DNA from: CAJQQY01 sp045104975
GTDB lineage: Bacteria > Bacteroidota > Bacteroidia > Chitinophagales > Saprospiraceae
NCBI GenBank assembly: GCA_045104975.1
Contig: JBGCCY010000256.1
Coordinates: forward strand, 1 to 46,567
Length of the DNA stretch: 46,567 nt
Direction of reading: 5' to 3'
Shown: piece by piece, positions 25,897-33,377 of the stretch
Layout of the letters: each line of letters begins with the position of its first letter
How positions within the stretch are numbered: position 1 is the first letter of the stretch
Made by a program: the position numbers and the translations under genes
The notes under the pieces: generated by a model
Database searches by the model: none
The model's input: only the letters and a program-made list of their open reading frames with translations
What the model was told of the DNA's origin: nothing

Positions 25897-25926
25897 TTTT
25901 TGTAAAAATATTGTTATAAAAATCAT

Positions 25927-26313
25927 ATGAAGGAATTTGAAGAAAAAATAAATCAATCAGAGACAAGGATTTTTAAAGTGGTTTTTCCTAATACGACTAA
26001 TCATTATGACACCTTGTTTGGAGGAACAGCGATGCAATTAATGGATGAAGTTGCATTCATCACAGCTACTCGTTTTTGTAGAAAAAAAGTAGTGACCGTT
26101 TCTTCTAGTAAGATAGATTTTAATGAATCGATTCCTGCTGACACGATCATTGAGTTAGTTGGAAGAGTAATCAAAATAGGTAATACCAGTTTAGAAGTTC
26201 AAGTTCAAATTTTCAAAGAAGAAATGTACGAAGAGGGGAGACGGAAAGCGATAGAAGGCTTATTCACTTTTGTTGCGATTGATGAAAATCGAAAACCAAC
26301 CTCAATAATCTAA
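25927..26313 (+). CDS. Acyl-CoA thioesterase, hotdog fold
   Basis: 128 residues, like the single-hotdog YciA/BACH group that hydrolyses acyl-CoA to free acid and CoA in the cytoplasm. Motifs: FPNTTNHYDTLFGGTAMQLM followed by DEVAFITATRFC (the catalytic Asp/Glu helix of the fold), VTVSSSKIDFNESIPADTII, and GRVIKIGNTSLEVQVQIF. It lies 30 bases after nrdB and 30 bases before nrdA on the same strand, so it is co-transcribed with both and also under the riboswitch. No metabolic link to nucleotide reduction is known; see the findings. Confidence 0.88.
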   Translation: MKEFEEKINQSETRIFKVVFPNTTNHYDTLFGGTAMQLMDEVAFITATRFCRKKVVTVSSSKIDFNESIPADTIIELVGRVIKIGNTSLEVQVQIFKEEMYEEGRRKAIEGLFTFVAIDENRKPTSII

Positions 26314-26343
26314 TTAATAAACTAATCTTTTAAAAATTATAGA

Positions 26344-28032
26344 ATGACTCAAAATACACTAACTACTTTAGAAGAAAAACAAACTACTAATAGACTTTGG
26401 TGGCTGAATGATGAAAGCCAACAAATACTCAATCGAGGATATTTATTAAAAGGAGAAACGGTAAAAACGGCGATCGAAAGAGTGGCAACGGCAGCTGCTA
26501 AAAGATTATTCAAACCAGAATTAAAAGAATCATTTATTGAATTAATCGAAAATGGTTGGATGAGTTTGAGTTCTCCAATTTGGGCAAATATGGGAACAGA
26601 AAGAGGTTTGCCGATTTCTTGTTTTAATGTTTATGTACCAGATCAGATTGAAGGAATTACGCACAAGTTAGGTGAAGTAATTATGCAAACTAAAATTGGT
26701 GGCGGAACGTCAGGTTACTTTGGGGAGTTGCGGGAAAGAGGAAGTGCGGTGACCGATAATGGCAAAAGTAGTGGTGCTGTTAGTTTTATGAAATTGTTTG
26801 ATACGGCTATGGATACGATATCACAAGGTGGTGTTCGAAGAGGAGCATTTGCTGCGTATCTAGATATTGATCATTCTGATATTAAGGAATTTTTAGAAAT
26901 CAAAAGTATTGGAAGTCCAATTCAAAATCTATTCAATGGAGTTTGTGTGTCTGATTATTGGATGCAAGAAATGATTGATGGCGACATGGATAAAAGAGAA
27001 ATTTGGGCAAAGGTTTTGGAGAGTCGTCAACAAAAAGGGTTGCCTTATATTTTCTATACAGACAATGTTAATCGAAATAAACCTCAAGTTTATAAAGACA
27101 AAAAAATGACGATTCGGTCAAGCAATTTATGTTCAGAAATTGCCTTGCCATCGACTCGGGAGGAATCATTTATTTGTTGTTTGTCTTCGATGAATTTGGA
27201 ATTATACGATGAATGGAAAGATACTGATGCGGTGAAAACAGCAGTCTATTTTTTGGATGCGGTATTGCAAGAATTCATTGCGAAAACAGAAGGGGATTAT
27301 TATTTAGGATCTGCCAATCGGTTTGCAAAAAGACATCGAGCGTTAGGATTAGGAGCAATGGGCTGGCATTCTTACTTGCAAAAAAATATGATTCCATTTG
27401 AAAGTTTGCAAGCAAAAGGATTGAACAATCAAATCTTTAAAAATATCCATGACAAGGCTTACGAAGCAAGTGCAGAATTGGCGGAGATTTATGGTGAACC
27501 AGAAGTGTTGGAAGGATATGGAAGAAGAAATACGACGTTGCTAGCGATAGCACCGACCACTTCTTCTTCAGCAATTCTTGGACAAGCTTCTCCTGGAATT
27601 GAGCCATTTAGTAGTAACTATTATAAAGCTGGTTTGGCGAAAGGAAACTTCATGAGAAAGAATAAATACCTTAAAGAATTATTGGTTGAGAGAGGATTGG
27701 ATTCTGAGGATATTTGGAGAAGTATTATGCTTAATCATGGAAGTGTGCAACACTTGGAAGAACTGACTGCTGAAGAGAAATCTGTTTTTAGAACGTTTAA
27801 AGAAATTAGCCAATTGGAAATAATTCAACAGGCTGCTATTCGTCAAAAGTATATTGATCAGGCGCAAAGTTTGAATTTAAATATTCCTTCTAATCTTGCG
27901 GTCAAAGAAGTCAATAAATTAATGATTGAAGCATGGAAATTAGGCGTAAAAACTTTGTACTACCAACGAAGCCAAAGTGTTTCAAAAGAATTTATTTCGA
28001 ATATCGTGACTTGTTCAAGTTGTGAAGCGTAG
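26344..28032 (+). CDS. nrdA: Class I ribonucleotide reductase, alpha (large) subunit
   Basis: 562 residues, catalytic subunit reducing ribonucleoside diphosphates. Active-site residues are visible: C93 (PISCFN), N261-C263-E265 (NLCSEI), the partner cysteine at C278/C279 (FICCLSSMNL), and the radical-transfer tyrosines Y539-Y540 (TLYYQRS). The C-terminal redox shuttle is C557-x2-C560 (CSSCEA). The barrel begins near residue 20, so there is no N-terminal ATP-cone and no classical dATP activity site; the specificity loop (KIGGGTSGYFGELRERGSAV, GGVRRGAF) is present. It is shorter than E. coli NrdA. It is the last gene of the operon, closed by a terminator at 28049. Confidence 0.94.
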   Translation: MTQNTLTTLEEKQTTNRLWWLNDESQQILNRGYLLKGETVKTAIERVATAAAKRLFKPELKESFIELIENGWMSLSSPIWANMGTERGLPISCFNVYVPDQIEGITHKLGEVIMQTKIGGGTSGYFGELRERGSAVTDNGKSSGAVSFMKLFDTAMDTISQGGVRRGAFAAYLDIDHSDIKEFLEIKSIGSPIQNLFNGVCVSDYWMQEMIDGDMDKREIWAKVLESRQQKGLPYIFYTDNVNRNKPQVYKDKKMTIRSSNLCSEIALPSTREESFICCLSSMNLELYDEWKDTDAVKTAVYFLDAVLQEFIAKTEGDYYLGSANRFAKRHRALGLGAMGWHSYLQKNMIPFESLQAKGLNNQIFKNIHDKAYEASAELAEIYGEPEVLEGYGRRNTTLLAIAPTTSSSAILGQASPGIEPFSSNYYKAGLAKGNFMRKNKYLKELLVERGLDSEDIWRSIMLNHGSVQHLEELTAEEKSVFRTFKEISQLEIIQQAAIRQKYIDQAQSLNLNIPSNLAVKEVNKLMIEAWKLGVKTLYYQRSQSVSKEFISNIVTCSSCEA

Positions 28033-28048
28033 AAGTATTTCTGTAAAA

Positions 28049-28096
28049 CAAAGAGCTTCCAGGTTTTTAAAATCTGGAAGCTCTTTGCTTATTTTT
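28049..28096 (+). terminator. Terminator after nrdA
   Basis: A perfect 14-bp stem CAAAGAGCTTCCAG (28049-28062) and CTGGAAGCTCTTTG (28074-28087) with an 11-base loop, followed by CTTATTTTTATTTT on the plus strand. It separates nrdA from the convergent T9SS gene. Confidence 0.92.
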
Positions 28097-28111
28097 ATTT
28101 TGTATCTTTTC

Positions 28112-30202
28112 TTACATCACCACCACCTTCGTTCTCCCAATTATTCCACTCTCATTTTGCATCACCACAAAGTAAACTCCTTTCGAAAATTCAGTTACAG
28201 AAAATGTTTTTTGTAATTGATGTTTTCCATGAGGAAGAGAATCATTCAACAAATTAGCTACTTTTTTTCCATTCATATCGACTAAGTCAATTTGGAAATG
28301 CCCTGCTTCAGGAACCTCAAATTCAATATTTAAATTTTTCTTGACTGGATTTGGAAATACTTTTAATAAATTCTGCTCCTCCTTTTTTACAAAATTAGTT
28401 GAGTTGACAAAGTCTCCAAAATAGACAATCACATCATTTCCTTCCCAAGCTTCTTGGGAAAAATTTAAAGCAACTCCTAATTCATTGACGATAGAAATTT
28501 CAGACAACGACTGTCCATCAGCTACGATAAAACTAATGTCGTTGGTCAAGTCAACTGAATCAGGAATGGTAATCGTCATTTCATTTCCATTCAATTCTGA
28601 ATTAAAAATAAAGTCTTCTCTTGCTCTCCAAAAGTCTCCATATTTTTCAAATTCCATAATGTTAACATCATTCGGTAATTCATCTAAATAATAAGACATG
28701 CCTTCCAATTTATAGTTTCGATTCGGATGAATTAACAATACGGTTGGTGCTCCATTCGCATGATTTTTTCTAGTGACCTCCAACCAAGTATTGGCCTTGT
28801 CGAAATGATTAAAAATAGAAATCGGATTGGAATGAAAAACATCAGATATGGTAACCGGAATTTCATAAACATTTGAAATAGCTCCACTAAAACTTCTCCC
28901 CATTTTATTTTGATAAGGAAAATTAGTGAGCACATCATTGGCAGAAAAACTAGAATTATAATCATAATTTAATTCATCTAAGATATCCACTAAATATTTA
29001 TGAAAAGCCAAATGACCTGCTCTAAATGTTCTGATAGTTTGATTTGGAATATCTGCTTCCAGTACATTTTTTGATACTTCCAATTCTCCATAAACAGTTC
29101 CACCTAAAGTAATATCTCCATCGTTGGAAGGATTATAAGAGTCTTTTGTATTGCCTATAGTTCCAATTGGAAAAATATCATCATCTCCAAAATCAAAAAA
29201 ATGTCCTACGGAATGTGAGCCAAAGTTATGACCACCAGCTTGAATATAGTCTAAGATGGATTGTCTGTCAGTATAAAAATCAGACATTAAATTATCGTCA
29301 AAATATCGGACAGTAATATTATAAGTAGCTTCGATGCCATTATTTTTTTCATAATCTACAAAAACTTCCAAGGTATCCATACCTGTCGCACTATCAATAT
29401 CATGGGTAATCATCAATGTAGAAATCGATCTTCCTGGGCTTGTATTTTTCCAAACGGTATGTGGTAGATGTTCTAAAAACAATGCTCTTACAAATAGAAA
29501 TAATACATCTGATGTTGGCTCAAATCCATTAGAAGTAATTCTTTGCGCTTCATAATCTCGATTAATTTGATTCCGTAAGATGACTTCTTTCCACGAAAAT
29601 CCAACCGAAACGGCTGCTCCATTTCCATAAGAATTTTTGATGACAGCTGAACTTCCATCTTCATATGTTGCGAGTGTATTGGCAAAGGTAGTAGAGTAGC
29701 CTAACGTTTTATAAATCGAAGAATAGGTATTTCTTCCCAAAGAAATAACTCGCTCTTCTGGCTCATTAATATACTTTAATGAAGCATCTGCCAAGGTCGA
29801 ATCCCAGCGAACTTCAAAGCGAGCATTATCCCCCTCGTACCCATCAATTCCAAATACAGCATAAAAATCTTCATCCTGAATTCTTGGAGCAACGAGTACT
29901 CCTCCATTTTGAACATAATCAATTAATACTGTTTTTTCATCCGAGGAAAAGGTAGTAGATGCAAAAAGTGAGCTACTCAAAATCATTGCATAATTTTTAG
30001 CGACTTCAACATCTTGCGTTATGATAAATGGAATTCCTGTTACTTTAGCCATGTGCTCTACGGAGAAAAGTCGAGCGTTATTGGACTCATTATTTTTAAC
30101 AGAAAGATCTAAAATTGCAATGGCTCTTTCATGAGTTTGAGCACTAGAAATGCTTGGAAATAGAAATAATAAATTAATTAAAATGAGCAGAATTGATTTC
30201 AT
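28112..30202 (-). CDS. Secreted NodB-like polysaccharide deacetylase with T9SS sorting domain
   Basis: 696 residues. The signal peptide is MKSILLILINLLFLFPSISSAQ. Residues about 25-215 form a glutamine-amidotransferase-like fold (FIITQDVEVAKNYAMILSSS, DEKTVLIDYVQNGGVLVAP). Residues about 260-510 are a NodB-type deacetylase barrel: THDID (266-270) for the first motif, H330 and H334 in GSHSVGH for the zinc ligands, RAGH near 403, and a late LLIHPN. The C-terminal Por domain begins near 612 (LLKVFPNPVKKNLNIEF, GVYFVVM). It probably acts on an extracellular polysaccharide. The aspartate/histidine set suggests an active enzyme, but the substrate is unknown. Confidence 0.85.
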   Translation of the reverse strand: MKSILLILINLLFLFPSISSAQTHERAIAILDLSVKNNESNNARLFSVEHMAKVTGIPFIITQDVEVAKNYAMILSSSLFASTTFSSDEKTVLIDYVQNGGVLVAPRIQDEDFYAVFGIDGYEGDNARFEVRWDSTLADASLKYINEPEERVISLGRNTYSSIYKTLGYSTTFANTLATYEDGSSAVIKNSYGNGAAVSVGFSWKEVILRNQINRDYEAQRITSNGFEPTSDVLFLFVRALFLEHLPHTVWKNTSPGRSISTLMITHDIDSATGMDTLEVFVDYEKNNGIEATYNITVRYFDDNLMSDFYTDRQSILDYIQAGGHNFGSHSVGHFFDFGDDDIFPIGTIGNTKDSYNPSNDGDITLGGTVYGELEVSKNVLEADIPNQTIRTFRAGHLAFHKYLVDILDELNYDYNSSFSANDVLTNFPYQNKMGRSFSGAISNVYEIPVTISDVFHSNPISIFNHFDKANTWLEVTRKNHANGAPTVLLIHPNRNYKLEGMSYYLDELPNDVNIMEFEKYGDFWRAREDFIFNSELNGNEMTITIPDSVDLTNDISFIVADGQSLSEISIVNELGVALNFSQEAWEGNDVIVYFGDFVNSTNFVKKEEQNLLKVFPNPVKKNLNIEFEVPEAGHFQIDLVDMNGKKVANLLNDSLPHGKHQLQKTFSVTEFSKGVYFVVMQNESGIIGRTKVVVM

Positions 30203-30361
30203 TTAGGTAGCGATTTAGTTAGTTATTAGGGTGGGGGAATCTTTAATTATTAATATTTTGTGGCAAAAATGACACCATAACATTATGGTTGCCTAGTTGA
30301 CCTATTTTCTATAAATTAAATTGTAGTTTCACAACGAAATTTTAATGAATAAAATCCAAAT

Positions 30362-32491
30362 ATGAAAAAGAATATCTTGATTGTAGCCTTCTCTCTAATT
30401 GCCTTTTCTTTGTTTTCACAATCAACTCTTCCTAGGTTTAATGGATGGGTGGATAATGAAAATTATATCCTAGAGAAAAAGAATGAGAAAGGCGAATCAT
30501 CTCAAATCAAAGCCAATGCTAAAAGCGGAAAGGAAGCAAATTATGATGTGGCTCCTGCTGTTTCATTTACTAGTATGATGCCCGAAGGATTTTCTGCTCC
30601 AAGGAGAGGAAGTCATATTTCATCTGACAAAACTTCCATCGTTTTTTCTCAAGATAATAACCTCTATTTTTTTTCCAAAACGGATAAAAAAATGCGGCAA
30701 TTGACTGCTAACCTAAGCAAGGAAAACAATCCTCGGTTTTCTCCTGATGGGAAAAGAGTGGCATTTACCCGTAATCATAATTTGTTTGTCATTGAATTAG
30801 AAACTGGGTTAGAAAAACAATTGACAACTGATGGTTCCGATCTCATTTATAATGGTTGGGCATCGTGGGTTTACTACGAAGAAATCTTAGGGAGAGGTTC
30901 TAATTATCGAGCATTTTATTGGTCACCAAATAGCGAACAAATTGCTTTTATGCACTTCGATGATACTGATGTGCCTAATTTTCCGATTTACCATCATGAA
31001 GGAGAAGATATGTCTCATGGATATTTAGAAATGACTAGTTATCCAAAGTCAGGTGACCCAAATCCTATAGTTGAATTGGGTGTTTATAATTTAAATAACA
31101 ATACAATTACATGGGCGAAAAAAAATAAAGATTTAGAATATTTAGCTATGATTCAATGGTCGCCGGATGGTGATCGATTACTTTTTCAACAACTGAGTCG
31201 AGACCAAGATATTTTGGAAATGTATAAAATGGATTTGGTAAATGGCAATATCCAAAAGGTCTACGAAGAGCAACAAAAGACGTGGATCGATTGGTTTAAT
31301 GATATTTATTTTTTGGAAAAAAGTGATGGGATTATAGTGCGAAGTAATCGGGATGGCTGGTTTAATTTATATCATTATAATTGGAAAGGAAAGTTGGTTA
31401 ATCAAATTACCAAAAACAATTTTAGAACCAACAGCATTTCAAAAATAGATGAAGGGAACCAAAAAGTTTATTATAATGCTACGGGTGAAAATTCTGTAGA
31501 GATGCATCTTTTTGCGGTCAATATGAATGGAAAAAATCAAAAGCAATTAACCAAAAAAGCAGGGTGGCATCGAACGACAGTTTCTCCGAGTGGTGATTAT
31601 TTTATGGATCAATTCTCCAGTTTTAATAATCCAGGAGAGATGCGATTATTCAATACCAATGGAAAAGAAATAAAAGAAATAGGAAAATCAACCAAGGATA
31701 TCAATCAAGAAAAAGGATTTACGGTAGAATTTTTTACGGTTCCTTCCACCGATGGATTTGATCTTCCAGCGTATTGGGTGTTGCCTCCTAACTTTGATAA
31801 AAACAAAAAGTATCCAGTTATTTTTGATATTTATGGAGGCCCAGATGCAGGGGGAGTTTATAATCGTTTTAGAAATTATACATGGAATCCAATCTATGAA
31901 GAAGGCGTTATTCGATTCACCGTAGATCATCGAGGTTCAGGGAAATTTGGAAAAAAAGGATTGGATTATTTACATCGAAGTTTAGGGGAATGGGAAATTC
32001 ATGATTACATCGAAGCGGTCAAATGGCTAGAAGAAAAATCATTTGTAGATGGAGATAAAATTGGAATCCAAGGAAGTAGTTATGGTGGGTATATGGCAGG
32101 AATGGCTTTGACTTTAGGAGCTGATTATTTTAATTGTGGGATAGCTGCACTTTCTGTAACTGACTGGAGATTATACGACAATGTCTATACCGAAAGATAT
32201 ATGGACGAACCCAAAAACAACAAAGAAGGTTATGATTATGGTTCGGTTTTGACTCATGCTAGTAAATTGAAAGGAAAGCTTTTAATTACACATGGAGCGA
32301 TTGATGATAATGTACATATGCAAAATTCCATGCAGTTGATTAGTAAGTTGCAAGATGAAGGAATGGAGTTTGAGTTGATGATTTACCCTGGAAACCGACA
32401 TGGAATTCGAGGTGCAAAAGGGAGGCATAATCAACAATTAGGATTGAAATTTTGGAGAAAAAGTTTTGACTTAAAAGTGGAAAAACCTTAA
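30362..32491 (+). CDS. Dipeptidyl peptidase IV-type S9 serine peptidase
   Basis: 709 residues with a signal peptide (MKKNILIVAFSLIAFSLFSQ), so periplasmic or cell-surface. Residues about 60-460 form the DPP-IV N-terminal beta-propeller with the substrate-binding motif WASWVYYEEILGRG, whose glutamate pair binds the free N terminus. The C-terminal hydrolase domain carries S573 (GSSYGGYM), D648 (GAIDDNVH) and H680 (NRHGIRG). It would remove Xaa-Pro dipeptides from secreted or imported peptides. It stands alone. The 158-base upstream gap shared with the divergent deacetylase has no convincing promoter pair. Confidence 0.94.
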   Translation: MKKNILIVAFSLIAFSLFSQSTLPRFNGWVDNENYILEKKNEKGESSQIKANAKSGKEANYDVAPAVSFTSMMPEGFSAPRRGSHISSDKTSIVFSQDNNLYFFSKTDKKMRQLTANLSKENNPRFSPDGKRVAFTRNHNLFVIELETGLEKQLTTDGSDLIYNGWASWVYYEEILGRGSNYRAFYWSPNSEQIAFMHFDDTDVPNFPIYHHEGEDMSHGYLEMTSYPKSGDPNPIVELGVYNLNNNTITWAKKNKDLEYLAMIQWSPDGDRLLFQQLSRDQDILEMYKMDLVNGNIQKVYEEQQKTWIDWFNDIYFLEKSDGIIVRSNRDGWFNLYHYNWKGKLVNQITKNNFRTNSISKIDEGNQKVYYNATGENSVEMHLFAVNMNGKNQKQLTKKAGWHRTTVSPSGDYFMDQFSSFNNPGEMRLFNTNGKEIKEIGKSTKDINQEKGFTVEFFTVPSTDGFDLPAYWVLPPNFDKNKKYPVIFDIYGGPDAGGVYNRFRNYTWNPIYEEGVIRFTVDHRGSGKFGKKGLDYLHRSLGEWEIHDYIEAVKWLEEKSFVDGDKIGIQGSSYGGYMAGMALTLGADYFNCGIAALSVTDWRLYDNVYTERYMDEPKNNKEGYDYGSVLTHASKLKGKLLITHGAIDDNVHMQNSMQLISKLQDEGMEFELMIYPGNRHGIRGAKGRHNQQLGLKFWRKSFDLKVEKP

Positions 32492-32685
32492 ACAATATTT
32501 TAAATTATATTGAACTCAAGTGGTGACACCATTCTCTACAAATATATTAGAGCACCTAAAATCATTTATAACATTCAATTTGCAGTTATGACTAAATGTG
32601 ACAAAATGAAATACGCCCTTAATTTGATATCGTTGCCATTGAAATATGAAAATTTAAATTGATTTTCAAAGTCTAAAAAAAAGAA

Positions 32686-33225
32686 ATGTCATCAAAAATT
32701 ACTGTTCGAGAGGCTCAACAAAAGGATATTCAATATATCGTCGGGTATTGGGATAATTCTACCACCGAAGATCTTCTGGCAATGGGAATTGATGTGAATA
32801 ATATTGAGCCATTAAAAAATCTAGGAGGCCGATTAGAAAAACAATTAGAATTATCCAATGAGGAAAAAGCCGCCTTTGTCTTGATTGCGATGATGGATGA
32901 AAAACCAATTGGTCATTGTTATGTGAATAATTTAATTTTTGGAAAAGAGGCTTTTATGCATCTTCATATTTGGGAATCAAAAATCCATCAAAAAGGAATG
33001 GGAACGGAAATGGTTCGACAATCAATTCCCCATTTTTTTAAAAAACTAAAATTGCAAACGCTATTCTGCGAACCTGCTGCTATGAATCCTGGTCCGAATA
33101 AAACGTTGGAGAAAATTGGTTTTAAGTTTATTAAAAAACATACAACTGTTCCAGCAGGTTGGACATTTCAATTGGAAGTCAATCGATGGGAGATGACTTT
33201 GGAGAGTTTTAAAAATAAATTTTAA
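32686..33225 (+). CDS. GNAT-family N-acetyltransferase
   Basis: 179 residues with the GNAT fold: an N-terminal VREAQQKDIQYIVGYWD, a central beta strand VLIAMMDEKPIGHCYVNNL, and an acetyl-CoA loop resembling Q/R-x2-G-x-G/A in SKIHQKGMGTEMVRQSIPHF, then NKTLEKIGFKFIKK. The acceptor substrate is unknown. The gene stands alone; its 3' end is immediately followed by the second copy of the palindromic repeat. The 194-base upstream gap (32492-32685) has nothing recognisable beyond AT-rich sequence. Confidence 0.85.
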   Translation: MSSKITVREAQQKDIQYIVGYWDNSTTEDLLAMGIDVNNIEPLKNLGGRLEKQLELSNEEKAAFVLIAMMDEKPIGHCYVNNLIFGKEAFMHLHIWESKIHQKGMGTEMVRQSIPHFFKKLKLQTLFCEPAAMNPGPNKTLEKIGFKFIKKHTTVPAGWTFQLEVNRWEMTLESFKNKF

Positions 33226-33227
33226 AG

Positions 33228-33340
33228 ACTTAGGTTACGTATCAAAGTGAAATTCCAGGCTTCCCTATTTTTTAGATTCTAGTTAGCACGACTTTTTTAG
33301 AATCGACATTGAGGAAAAAAAGTAGAACAACGGGAGCATC
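33228..33340. repeat. Intergenic palindromic element, copy 2 (diverged)
   Basis: Related to the 11402-11510 element. The 19-mer at 33312-33330 (AGGAAAAAAAGTAGAACAA) is identical, followed by GGGAG in both, and the left half (33228-33275) is about 70% identical. This copy carries about 35 extra bases in the loop with their own inverted repeat (GATTCT/AGAATC). The outer 12-bp ends of copy 1 are eroded here. A possible third, partial copy in reverse orientation is at 36819-36833. Confidence 0.65.
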
Positions 33341-33377
33341 TAATAACTCCAATTAATGATCTTCAAAATACTCCAAA

